Positions 11,999-20,184 of a stretch of DNA of 64,000 nt are shown in pieces. The position numbers and the translations under genes were made by a program. Position 1 is the first letter of the stretch; every line of letters begins with the position of its first letter. Origin of the DNA: Prostheceraeus crozeri (Eukaryota; Platyhelminthes; Polycladida; Euryleptidae); the NCBI GenBank assembly GCA_907163375.1, contig CAJQUW010008924.1, positions 310,001 to 374,000 on the forward strand. Direction: 5' to 3'. The notes under the pieces are model-generated. The model had not been told where the DNA came from. It searched no databases and saw nothing but the letters and a program-made list of their open reading frames with translations.

Positions 11999-13687
11999 AA
12001 TGTGAGGATTCGAAAAGCAAGAAATGATGGATTCGAATACGTTTCAACTGCAAGTGGTAATATCAAACCTGTTCGACGTGTTCTGGGAGCACCTTGTGAT
12101 TCTTCTTCAAGATGTGTTATTAGAAACTTTAAATGCAAAAACATTTCCGACGAGCAAAGGACTAATCTGTTAAATTGCTACTACGATCTCCCGTCTTTGG
12201 ATGAGAAAAGAAAGTATTTACAACCGCACATCTTGCTGGAGATGCCTTCGAGTGTGAAAGGTAGGAGAACGAGAACATTTACATATTTCTTGACGATCGA
12301 CGGGGAAAGAATGCAGGTATGCAAAATTATGTTCCTCTCCACACTCGGAATTACGGAAAGACAAGTCAGGACAATGTTAGATAAAACTGACAATAACGGT
12401 GTCTTACAACCTGAGTTAAGAGGTGGACGAAAAGGTTAGCGACAAAGTTCTGATAAGCAATTGACTGAAGCAATTGAAAATCATATAAATTTATTTCCAA
12501 AAGTGGAATCGCATTACTGCCGGCGGGATACGTCCAGTATGTTTCTCTCCCGGTGTTTATCAGTTCCCATTATGTACGAAATGTACATGAAATCTAATGA
12601 TAAAATTGACTGTTCGTACAGCAAGTACTACTCGGTGTTCAAAAGCCTAAACTTACGTTTCCACAAACCGACGAAAGACTTGTGTAAAATCTGTGTAACT
12701 TTCCATCAAAGCAGCGATGAAGAGAAAATCGTACTTCAAGCAAGGTATGATTCGCATATAAAAGAAAAGGAAGAAACAAGAAGAGACAGACTTGAAAGTA
12801 AGTCAAAAGCGTCCACTGTCGATACTCATGTGGCAGCATGCTTTGATCTTGAGCAAGTTATCTACCTGCCGAAGAGTAGCAGATCAGACATTTTCTATAA
12901 AAGACGCCTATCAAACTTTAACTTCACAATATTTAATTTGAAGGACTCATCAGTTGACTGTTTTGTGTGGCATGAAGCAATTGCAGGAAGGGGCGCCAAT
13001 GAAATTGCCCCTTGTATATATCAATTTCTAGTTGAGCAAGATAACAAAGGAATGAAAACTATTGATCTCTACTGTGATGGGTGTGCCGGTCAAAACAAAA
13101 ATTCTATATTACCTGCAATGTTCCATCATGCCCTTTGTGAATCAAAGAACATCAAAGAAATAAGATTGATAATTCTTGTTCCAAACCACGGACACAATGA
13201 AAATGACTCAGTACACGCTTGTATCGAAAGGGCACTGAAGAAAAACACAGAAATTTTTGTCCCATCACAACTTGGAGTAATTATCAGTGAGGCCAGAAAA
13301 GCAGGCAAAAGGTACGCTGTTCACGAAGTCTGTACGGCAGATATCTTGGACTGGAAGACGCGGTCGCAACAAATAGGCTTTCTTAGGAATAGAAGTTCTA
13401 TCAAAGGCAATGCCATCAATTGGACAAAGATGGCACAGATGCATTTCGACAAAGATAGCCTTACAGAGATGAACTTCAAAGAAAGGCATCTGGAAGAATT
13501 TGACGGCATGCTTCTATGCGAAAGAAGACGACAAATTACTCCCTCAAGCATCCCACAGTCTGCATACAACGGCCCATTAAAAATAAGCTCTAGCAAGTAC
13601 GATGATTTGAAATCTCTGTGTGTGGGACCTATGCCCGTTGTCAAGCATTCTGACTATCAAAAATTTTTTCTCGGTCTTCGCCACTAA

Positions 13688-14801
13688 TGCAGTTTTCTTG
13701 TAGTAAAATATAACTATCAAGTGGAATTTGAAGCTTTTATATTTTAATTTGTATGAATGGTTACAGCATAGATGATATCAAATAGTTGAGCAAGAGTAGG
13801 TCCAATAATAATTCTTTTATTCTGGTTCATATCGTACATATTTAAAATATTGGGGATACTAAGTAGGCCTACATTCTGTTACAGCGATGCTATGATACCT
13901 GGGCTATTCGACAATGTAACATACCAAAAACTATTCATTCAATTAATAAATAAACTATCTTGATATATTATTTGCTGTAAATACACATGTAGGGGCGTAG
14001 GCCTACAGAAAAATACTAAAGTAACTCAGTAGGCCTACATGTACTTGTTGTACATGTATACTACTGTTACAATACAATATACATGTATCACATAACTGTA
14101 GGTGTAAGAAATAAAGTTCTGTTATACATGCAGGTTATTATATTAGTTGTTGCTGATCTAAGGCAGACATAGATAACTGACTAGTTACTGAATAGAGGTT
14201 AGTGTAGGCATAGGCCTACTACTATTTTCTCTTTTCCCCCACTTTAGAAGTAGGTTTACACTATCGGGTTTCTTTGCTTCAACAATGGATACTCAAATAT
14301 CTAAGCTACTTCAACAGCAGGATTGTAGATTGATTCAGTAAAAAAACATAATTTTATGTCATTGCTTCTTTTAGCTGTTAATGCACTCAGATAATCAGTA
14401 ATTATCAACTGAAATAATCCACTCTAGATATCAAAGGTATGTCGTGAATTCATTAAAATAAAAATATACATACCTTTATTCATATGTAATTACACTTTCA
14501 GCAATTAAACATTTAGTAGGGAATCAAAGTAAATGACGTATCAGAAAAAAATTATCCAAAAATTTTTGTCAAACTGACGTATCACTAATCAGCTAATTAA
14601 CCGTTAGAGTAATTAGTTGAAAATAAGTAATCCAAGCATTGAAATATATTTGATGACATATCTGATAATATGGAAAAGTTTTGAATGGTCAATCCTTATT
14701 TTAATTGATGAAAATTCATTTTGAAGTTGATCAGTTCGTTTATTTGTCGCTATTGCAAAATGACAAAAATCATTATACGTCAGTTTGACAAAAATGCATC
14801 G
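13688..14801 (+). other. 3' non-coding part of the Sola-like element
   Basis: It is AT-rich with no gene. It holds four TAGGCCTA octamers (13864, 13998, 14030, 14211). TTTTTGTCAAACTGACGTAT at about 14562 repeats the terminal motif internally, matching a similar internal copy near the left end (about 10415). Such subterminal copies are candidate transposase-binding sites. Confidence 0.6.
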
Positions 14802-14805
14802 ATTT

Positions 14806-15120
14806 GATAGCTAAAAGTGAGAAAAATGCAGTGGAAAGCTCAGTTTGGACTAATTTTTCTGGCTTTAGGGAAGAAAATGGCAGGAAAACGTCAGAGTTGG
14901 AAAAGGCGAGTGTTGGATGTTTTGGGATGAGAAAGGTCGGAATTCGTCATGAATGAGTTTTCGTATGGGAAAATGGAGTGCCAATTCGGACTCTACGTGA
15001 AATTTTGGGTTAGGAAGGATGTTTCCAGCGACATCGGAGAGAAAAAGTTTTGAGGACGTCCCCCCCCCCTCCTGCCAAACTTCCAACTTTGGTTGTAGAC
15101 ATCGTAGAAAGTCGTGCTAT
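14806..15120 (+). repeat. Last, diverged subterminal repeat unit of the left arm
   Basis: The 319-bp unit resumes directly after the Sola-like insertion (GATAGCTAAAAGTGAG...) and ends near the C-rich run at 15060-15074 and the GTTGTAGACATCGTAGAAAG block. It is more diverged than the outer units, and the sequence then becomes unique before the first gene. Confidence 0.75.
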
Positions 15121-15377
15121 AGCTCATTTGAAACCTTGGAGTGAGACAAATTCAGTGGAAAACATGGCTTGTTCGTATCTGCCTCCGTTTAGAGGTGAGA
15201 CGTTATTGAAAATTTGGGACATTGACGAAAAAACGACAGAGTTAGAATGTTTAAGAAAATCGCTCTAGTGGGTGAAGCAAGCCTCGGACGGAAAAACAGA
15301 GACCAGATTTGGCATCAGCGTGTCATGTTACACCTGAATGTCCTTCATGCTATGTCTCCGAAGTGAAAGGAAGAAAG

Positions 15378-15800
15378 ATGACAGAAGCAGTAAAGTTTAC
15401 GAATGAATTTTGTTCACTACGTTTTCATCGACAAAGTCTTCGTGGTGTGATTAGGGACTACATCATCTCCTTTCATCATGAAAAGGCAGACTTAGAATTT
15501 GATATCGCTAAAGGTTACTTCGTTTTCCAACAACTCATGGACAGTTTGATGAATAAAGATGTGAAAGGACGATTAGCTGCAGAGATTGAATTTGAGAAAG
15601 TGACTGATGAACATGCAGGTGAACGTGTAGTGTTTCATTTTGCGTCCTATTCTGCAGAGACGATACATGATCCCAAAGATTTCTATCAGCGACACATGGC
15701 GAAAATTGCATCTCGACTAGATTCATTTCATGAGCATGGATCCAACTTGCTCTTATGTCGCATAAAACACATTCATATTCAACTCAATGTGCTAAACTAG
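15378..15800 (+). CDS. PolB-N-terminal-domain-like small protein (left arm)
   Basis: 140 codons from the first ATG; the frame is open about 23 codons further upstream, with a Cys-x2-Cys pair that could come from an earlier exon. The order SLRGVIRDY, DVKGRLAAEIEF, then HEHGSNLLLCRIKHIHIQLN matches, by eye, the GRxRxY...GSNW block that precedes the exonuclease domain in many Polinton-type PolB proteins; the PolB remnant at 48.2-48.6 kb has GRARVY, LRGRLIAQI and KGSNWVI in the same order. Here it is a stand-alone gene. A shorter paralogue lies at 17617-17922. A role in replication is inferred. The copy at 29344-29766 is identical in protein. Confidence 0.6.
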   Translation: MTEAVKFTNEFCSLRFHRQSLRGVIRDYIISFHHEKADLEFDIAKGYFVFQQLMDSLMNKDVKGRLAAEIEFEKVTDEHAGERVVFHFASYSAETIHDPKDFYQRHMAKIASRLDSFHEHGSNLLLCRIKHIHIQLNVLN

Positions 15801-15938
15801 ATTTGACTACAAGATTTGGGAAAAGCATTCATGAGTCAGTCGTCCGCGTGCCTCCTTTTTCCCTGCCGCAACGAAGTCAGGGGAGAAACGGAGGTCTCTG
15901 ATTCGCTCACATAGTGTCAAATGTGGATTCGCGGGAGA

Positions 15939-15946
15939 CTATAAAA
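15939..15946 (+). promoter_or_regulatory. TATA box upstream of the polyproline gene
   Basis: CTATAAAAG lies about 137 bp before the ATG at 16077 and follows a GC-richer stretch with an AP-1-type TGAGTCA at 15832. Transcription would start near 15970, leaving a 5' leader of about 100 nt. The mirror copy is near 29198-29205. Confidence 0.55.
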
Positions 15947-16076
15947 GCAGACGTCTCCTCATTTTCTCTTCATTTCATTCTCTTGACTTGGAAAGTGTGT
16001 GTGTGACTTGCTGAAGCCATTCTCCCCTCTCAACTTTGTCTGATCAATCCTGTTTGCAAATTTACAAGTGAGTGTC

Positions 16077-16307
16077 ATGACTGTCTGGCCTAAACCTTAC
16101 CAGCATTTTAGAAGAGAGACGCAGGAGAATGTGTGGCCGATGATTGTACAAGCTTATTTTGTTGAACCATCGCCACCACCGCCTCCACCACCTAGACGCT
16201 TTACGTTTAAGTCTTTTAGGGAATTGAAACGCAATTCGGATCCTAAGCCCAAGACATTTAATTTACTGGACGATGACGAAGACTTAGACTTTGGTGATAA
16301 GCTTTAA
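16077..16307 (+). CDS. Small polyproline protein (left arm)
   Basis: 76 codons from the first ATG (an upstream GTG at 16068 is unlikely in a eukaryote). It starts MTVWPKPYQHFRRETQ, has a run of seven prolines, then a basic segment and a very acidic end (LLDDDEDLDFGDKL). The N-terminal WPKPY-x2-FRRETQ block looks conserved-domain-like, but I do not know its function. A TATA box lies 137 bp upstream. The right-arm copy (28837-29067) differs by Asp to Gly. Confidence 0.5.
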   Translation: MTVWPKPYQHFRRETQENVWPMIVQAYFVEPSPPPPPPPRRFTFKSFRELKRNSDPKPKTFNLLDDDEDLDFGDKL

Positions 16308-16385
16308 ATCCTGTGAACGCTCCAAAAGGTCCCCTTAAGAACCACCTCATATGTCACTGCTAAGCTAACAATTTTCTTTTATCTG

Positions 16386-17114
16386 ATGATCATGAATGTA
16401 CTTAGTGGTGTTCTTTCGTTACAGACTGCCATGGCCATGAATCCTACTCCAACTGCTGCATCACTGAATCCTCAACATATCGAGCTGTGGAATCCGAAAA
16501 TTGAAAAGGTAATTCACGGCTATCCTACCTACAAACAACAAGTGCGCTACAACGGTGTTCGACTCTATCTTCAAACGCCGGTGGTATACTTACCAAAAGT
16601 GGATACGCAAGTAAATCGTTGCGGTCAAAACCTGAGTATTCCTATTGATAATTGGTTGCGTCAGCAGCTTGACATTTTAGAAGACGTTGTGAGGCAAAAG
16701 GCTCTTATTCCTACTGAACTATTACAGTTGTGGCCAGAAAAGAAAACTTCTTATTATAAACCATTGTATCGCGGCACTCGCTGCTATATTTTACAAAGCA
16801 AGTATTGCAAAGTCACTTCAGGAGTGACAGTTGAACAGTCAGTTGAAACAGAATTGTCATCGTTAGGTGCAGGCTTTTATTCCTTTCATATTGAGGTACC
16901 TGCTGTTTATGTGCGACCTCATCAATCTGACGGTAATTTGATTTCTCTCAATTTGCGCATTGCTCAAATTCATCATCAACCTGAGTTAACAGGACTTGAT
17001 CACATTGAGAAAGTCATTGATTCTTGTGTCAAAGAGTGTCAAGAACCTGTCACTAAACCTAAACGTCGTCGCACATCAAAGAAAGATGGTGCTACCACCA
17101 AAGAGAAATCTTAA
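16386..17114 (+). CDS. 242-residue Polinton protein, possibly ssDNA-binding (left arm)
   Basis: ATG at 16386 gives 242 codons, ending in a Lys/Arg-rich tail (KPKRRRTSKKDG). The core has RYNGVRLYLQTP, then NLSIPIDNWLRQQLDILEDVV, then YRGTRCYILQSKYCKVTS. The same order of beta-rich and W-x2-L motifs recurs in the 137-residue gene at 18221 and in the decayed gene at 34017-34625 of the other Polinton, so it is a conserved Polinton family. A compact beta-rich core with a basic tail suggests nucleic-acid binding, which is inference. Its last 29 nt overlap the zinc-ribbon gene in another frame. Confidence 0.6.
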   Translation: MIMNVLSGVLSLQTAMAMNPTPTAASLNPQHIELWNPKIEKVIHGYPTYKQQVRYNGVRLYLQTPVVYLPKVDTQVNRCGQNLSIPIDNWLRQQLDILEDVVRQKALIPTELLQLWPEKKTSYYKPLYRGTRCYILQSKYCKVTSGVTVEQSVETELSSLGAGFYSFHIEVPAVYVRPHQSDGNLISLNLRIAQIHHQPELTGLDHIEKVIDSCVKECQEPVTKPKRRRTSKKDGATTKEKS

Positions 17115-17265
17115 GTATTGTAATCAGTTAGTATGTAGTGAATGTGGAAAACGCGGCCTTGCGCGTTATGTTCAAATAAAACATTGTCATAATGTTGTAT
17201 GTATCTTTTGTTATGTAAAGGACAGACATCCTTGTAAAGTTCCTGCTCAATGTATTATTTTGTAA
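17086..17265 (+). CDS. Short zinc-ribbon protein (left arm)
   Basis: 59 codons from ATG 17086. There are two Cys-x2-Cys knuckles (CSEC and CIFC), a His-Cys-His cluster between them, and a final HPCKVPAQC; eight Cys/His residues could hold two zinc ions. Similar knuckles lie just before the exonuclease domain in Polinton PolB, and here an exonuclease-like frame follows within 25 nt. The two may be exons or pieces of one ancestral gene. The copy at 27879-28058 is identical. Confidence 0.5.
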   Translation: MVLPPKRNLKYCNQLVCSECGKRGLARYVQIKHCHNVVCIFCYVKDRHPCKVPAQCIIL

Positions 17266-17287
17266 TGAAGTCTTTTTGATATTGTAG

Positions 17288-17345
17288 GTTGTCATCTTCA
17301 TAGACAGTGAGGGAACACCCATGCAGCATGGGTCTATGTAAAAAA
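17288..17345 (+). pseudogene. Stub of the exonuclease-like gene, deletion scar
   Basis: Only about 12 codons of the exonuclease start (through FIDSEGTP) remain. At ATGCAG/CATGGG (about 17325) about 511 bp present at 27309-27820 of the right arm is missing. The join uses a short repeated CAG/CATG sequence, suggesting microhomology-mediated deletion. The upstream TTTTTGATATTGTAG resembles a splice acceptor. Confidence 0.75.
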
Positions 17346-17616
17346 AATTTTTAATCCTTGTGAATGAATGATGATCATTTTATTAAGTGTATTCTGTACT
17401 TGTGAATTTTGTCTGGTGTTGAATAAACTTACAGTGGAACATGATTTTTATTTCTGTTTTACTCATACTGGAAGTCATTGAAGCAATGTGAAATCTATAG
17501 TTACAGCGTTTATGATGGCGCATCGTACCTTAAGTAACCACATGTGTCATTTGACTCTTGATAAACAATGATTCGATGGATTTTTACAAGCTTGGAAACT
17601 TACATTTGAAGTAGAG

Positions 17617-17922
17617 ATGAATGATATGAAAGTGGCAGCAACTGAAAGTCTTCCTCTCTTCAAAAGATTAATAGAGAGTTTACAACCTGAAGATGTGAAG
17701 GGTAGACTCATTGCTTATATAGAGTTGAAAGATTTGCAAAAGCCACTTCGTTTTGAATTCTATTGCTCAGAATGGACTACTCTTAGTGACCTATCTTATG
17801 CACGACATACGGAGAAAATTATGGAGAAAATGGAAGAGACGATGGAAGGAAATGCATACGTTGTTCAATATATCATGATTCAAATGAGTGTGTTTACATC
17901 CACGACTTTGTTTGATCGTTGA
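17617..17922 (+). CDS. Short paralogue of the PolB-N-terminal-like protein (left arm)
   Basis: 101 codons from ATG 17617. PLFKRLIESLQPEDVKGRLI and EGNAYVVQYIMIQMSVF align with the equivalent blocks of the 15378 gene (DSLMNKDVKGRLAAEIEF and HGSNLLLCRIKHIHIQL), so the two are paralogues. The frame is open upstream for about 19 codons without ATG and reads plausibly, so a spliced upstream exon is possible. The copy at 26712-27017 is identical. Function unknown; a replication role is inferred from similarity to PolB. Confidence 0.5.
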   Translation: MNDMKVAATESLPLFKRLIESLQPEDVKGRLIAYIELKDLQKPLRFEFYCSEWTTLSDLSYARHTEKIMEKMEETMEGNAYVVQYIMIQMSVFTSTTLFDR

Positions 17923-18197
17923 CACATTGTGTAGATGCAATAAAGATTTTTTTCACTGAGTATTCTGTAATGGTGTATAGAGCAACATGAGTCATTGCGC
18001 TTTGTTAGATAAATGAAAGCGTCTTTGTTCGAGAAAAGGGGCGTGTCACTCAAGTCTTTGTGAAGACTAGAACGACTTTGTAAAAGGAAAGGTTTCCATC
18101 CACGCAGTCAAAAGTTCACGTGCGATAACTCTTTGTCACATAACAAAGACAGGGAAAACGGGAAAAGGGAAACGTATGTGATTGGAGCTAGGTCTGC

Positions 18198-18205
18198 TTA
18201 TAAAG
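18198..18205 (+). promoter_or_regulatory. TATA-like box close to an ATG
   Basis: CTTATAAAGC lies about 20 bp upstream of the ATG at 18221. If used, transcription would begin at or just after this ATG, giving a very short leader or initiation at a downstream ATG (18251). Mirrored in the right arm. Confidence 0.4.
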
Positions 18206-18220
18206 CGGACGACTGAGATC

Positions 18221-18634
18221 ATGGCAATCATTTCCGTCCTTGCGCTAACCATGCAGTTTCTCGAAGACATCAACTCCTCTGCTCTCGCACTGGGTACACT
18301 GAACTCCCTTACTTTAGCATCGGGTAAAAATGCTTTCAATCAAAAGATAACTCATCATGGAGAAGCCGTGACCATAAAAACTCCAAGTCATCGGATAGAT
18401 TATCTAAAGGTTATGTCAACAAAGTATGGACTGGCCATGTGTGTGCCGTTAGACTATTGGACACGGTTACAATTCAATACTCTTGAAACATTACTGAAAG
18501 AAAATCTCACCATTCCCAAAGAAATTGTTCGACACAATGGGAAGTGGCCGCAAGTTCCCATCATGGAAAGACGATACATGTATGTGCATATGGATAGACA
18601 CTGTCTCATCATCCATGAAAAGGAGGGCAGCTAA
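18221..18634 (+). CDS. 137-residue paralogue of the 242-residue protein (left arm)
   Basis: First ATG at 18221 (an upstream TTG at 18182 is discounted). VPLDYWTRLQFNTLETLL, LTIPKEIV and RRYMYVHMDRHCLIIH align with IPIDNWLRQQLDILEDVV, LIPTELL and TRCYILQSKYCKVTS of the 16386 gene. The basic tail is absent. The right-arm copy (25999-26412) has Glu to Lys and Trp to Arg changes. Function unknown; possibly a partner or competitor of the larger protein. Confidence 0.5.
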   Translation: MAIISVLALTMQFLEDINSSALALGTLNSLTLASGKNAFNQKITHHGEAVTIKTPSHRIDYLKVMSTKYGLAMCVPLDYWTRLQFNTLETLLKENLTIPKEIVRHNGKWPQVPIMERRYMYVHMDRHCLIIHEKEGS

Positions 18635-18985
18635 TTCGACTTACTCAATTGCAAACCACTCCCCATTTTGGGAAAATGATTCTACTCCTTCGAAATTAAA
18701 ATTCAAACCATCTACATGGGTCCGCGCAGGGACGGAAGGTTGTTTACGTTGAATCCCTATCTTGTCTCCATCACCTTTAAAAATTATGTCCATGTTGATG
18801 ATGATCAACTACAGTAACACTCTCCACACACTGAGAACGCACCATCGGTCTTTATGAGACCACGGCCTAACGGCCACCGTATCAAGAAAGCAAATGTACA
18901 CTCACCATGCCACACATGAACATGTCTCTCTCTCCTTCTTTCTTAGGCATACCCTTCCTCACTCAGGTTCACTCAGGTTGTAATC
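18635..18985 (+). other. Intergenic segment without a clear gene
   Basis: A 75-codon frame (18525-18752) overlaps the previous gene, resembles nothing known, and is treated as a shadow. No other feature is recognised. The segment ends with CTCAGGTTCACTCAGGTTG just before the next ATG. Confidence 0.5.
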
Positions 18986-19615
18986 ATGTGGAAATTATCA
19001 GCATGGCTCCATGTATCATGGAAAAGTCAGTGTGTTACATTTCATGATACGAAACGTCAACTTCAGATAACTCTAGAACGCTTTCATCTGCGAAGGTTGC
19101 ATCGCGCTATCCTATCCAAGTCTTGTCGTGTCATTAACGTAGGAGACGGCATTGTATTTATTCGCATTCAAGAGATAATTCTACATAATGATCACTGCTA
19201 CATTGTGATTCCAAAACCCTCATGGGAAAAGTATAAAAGGGAAGTTCACTCAACCCTCATGTCATTTGTGAGTCATGCTCCCCATCCGCATCATCAACGC
19301 CATGCGCGAAATGAATCTCAGAAGAGACATCGATTTAGAACAGTTGCATACCCATCTTCCCGATTCAGTCTATCATCGCAGTCGTCCACAAATGTTGGTC
19401 ATTCGCATGAGCAACGGTCGAAATCTTCAAATCTTTCGCTGTGGCAAAATCCAAGTCCTAGGAAACCTTTCTCATTTCGTGATGCAGTCCATGTGTTACG
19501 AAGTCGTCAAGAAAATGCGAACACTCATGCCTCATCTCCGCCTCAGTCCCCTGACATTGAAGAATATAGTAGTGTCTGTTCAATTGAAGAGGTTAGTGAA
19601 TCTAGCCAACATTAA
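18986..19615 (+). CDS. 209-codon ORF overlapping the TBP-like gene (left arm)
   Basis: ATG at 18986. The first ~100 residues look structured: GIVFIRIQEIILHNDHCYIV then PKPSWEKYKREV. The rest (from about residue 97) is Ser/Arg/His-rich and low in complexity and lies over the first 341 nt of the TBP-like gene, which is in the +1 frame. The second Polinton has a comparable protein upstream of its TBP-like gene (42706-43258) with the same phase relation. The beta-rich end plus W-x2-[YF]-x-[KR]-E-[VI] faintly recalls the PC4 coactivator domain; this is a hypothesis. The real protein may stop soon after residue 100 if spliced or frameshifted. The right copy is identical. Confidence 0.45.
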   Translation: MWKLSAWLHVSWKSQCVTFHDTKRQLQITLERFHLRRLHRAILSKSCRVINVGDGIVFIRIQEIILHNDHCYIVIPKPSWEKYKREVHSTLMSFVSHAPHPHHQRHARNESQKRHRFRTVAYPSSRFSLSSQSSTNVGHSHEQRSKSSNLSLWQNPSPRKPFSFRDAVHVLRSRQENANTHASSPPQSPDIEEYSSVCSIEEVSESSQH

Positions 19616-19814
19616 AACCAGTAAACATTGTATATTTTATGAAACTGAACTCTTTCCTGCTGCTCTGATTCGGAAGTGGCATCCTGTACATATTGCAGTG
19701 TTTCACAACGGACATTGTATCATGACTAGTTTACGTGATATCAGTAAAGTAGCTGACATTGTTAAATCTCTAATGCGTTATCTGTATGAGTCACAGTTAA
19801 TAGAATCGTGTTAA
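19275..19814 (+). CDS. TBP-like two-lobed protein (left arm)
   Basis: ATG at 19275, inside an AP-1-type site (TGAGTCATG). The 179 residues show two repeats of the TATA-binding-protein fold pattern. Lobe 1: MLVIRMSNGRNLQIFRCGKI, then a helix with MQSMCYEVVKKM. Lobe 2: LKNIVVSVQLKRLVNL, YETELFPAALIRKWHPVHIA, VFHNGHCIMTSLRD and a final helix. The YE-x-ELFP-x2-I-R block followed by an F-x-N/S-G-K-type strand is the signature of the TBP second lobe. The second Polinton has the same pair of lobes. TBP bends promoter DNA to start transcription; a viral or element-specific promoter factor is the natural guess. The TBP phenylalanines are only partly kept. Confidence 0.65.
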   Translation: MLPIRIINAMREMNLRRDIDLEQLHTHLPDSVYHRSRPQMLVIRMSNGRNLQIFRCGKIQVLGNLSHFVMQSMCYEVVKKMRTLMPHLRLSPLTLKNIVVSVQLKRLVNLANIKTSKHCIFYETELFPAALIRKWHPVHIAVFHNGHCIMTSLRDISKVADIVKSLMRYLYESQLIESC

Positions 19815-19833
19815 TCACATGATGTGTTTTGAA

Positions 19834-20110
19834 TGAGTCATCGCAATGAACTATCGCTCACACATTTGTCAGTGAAAAGGTCATCAACAAGGTTCTTCGC
19901 TTTATGATGAGTCAGCGCTATTTATAGACATGAAAGGATGTCCACACACTTGTCGGTGAAAAGGTCATGCTGTCTGACGTGAGGCGCCATCGATGTTGAA
20001 TGACACGCCCACACACGTGTCGGTGAAAAAGTTGAACAAGACTGATTAGATTCGTATGACTGGCGCTTTACCCCTTCATGAGTCAGAGCTATTTATAGAC
20101 ATGAGTCAGC
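19834..20110 (+). promoter_or_regulatory. Repeated AP-1-type and TATA-like motif cluster
   Basis: Four TGAGTCA sites (19834, 19908, 20079, 20102) lie here. Two of them are embedded in TGAGTCAGNGCTATTTATAG, an AP-1-type site directly followed by a TATA-like box. Three copies of CACAYKTGTCRGTGAAAA accompany them. The block follows the TBP-like gene; what it drives is unclear because no plus-strand gene is recognised downstream. It may be a promoter for a transcript antisense to PolB, or a replication or enhancer element. Mirrored at about 24500-24775. Confidence 0.5.
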
Positions 20111-20184
20111 AAAGTGGTTGATGTTTCCTAAGCCGAAGAAATTGTCATGATGTTACATGCGTTGGTGGGGGTGTTAACTTACAA

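Larger units (their letters stand above)
10765..13687 (+). pseudogene. Sola-like transposase, split by a retroelement and one stop
   Basis: An acidic N-terminal segment begins at ATG 10765 and runs to 10990. A Penelope-like insertion with a 7-bp duplication (AATGTGA) follows, and the frame resumes in exactly the same phase at 12006. A single in-frame TAG at 12437-12439 then interrupts it before the 408-codon remainder to 13687. The C-terminal part has an HKP-x3-D-x-C-x2-C motif and candidate catalytic residues in FDLEQV, LYCDGCAGQNKN and HNENDSVHACIE, a DDE-type arrangement. I recognise the family as an invertebrate transposase or 'uncharacterized' protein group; assignment to Sola rests on this plus the 4-bp duplication. 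It is non-functional because of the two lesions. Confidence 0.65.
10236..14801 (+). mobile_element. Sola-like DNA transposon nested in the left arm
   Basis: The ends are imperfect inverted repeats starting CGATGYATTTTTGTCRAACY with GACGTAT following, flanked by a 4-bp duplication ATTT (10232-10235, 14802-14805). The interrupted 319-bp Polinton repeat resumes exactly on the other side. A 4-bp duplication and a transposase with a Cys/His-rich N-terminal part and a DDE-type core fit the Sola superfamily, though Chapaev-like families also make 4-bp duplications. The element is absent from the right arm. It carries one transposase gene (10765-13687), broken by a Penelope-like insertion and a nonsense codon. 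Confidence 0.6.

Noticed and set aside
11364-12027. Plus-strand ORFs across the Penelope fragment
   Set aside because: Antisense to the GIY-YIG coding frame, which carries the recognisable motifs.
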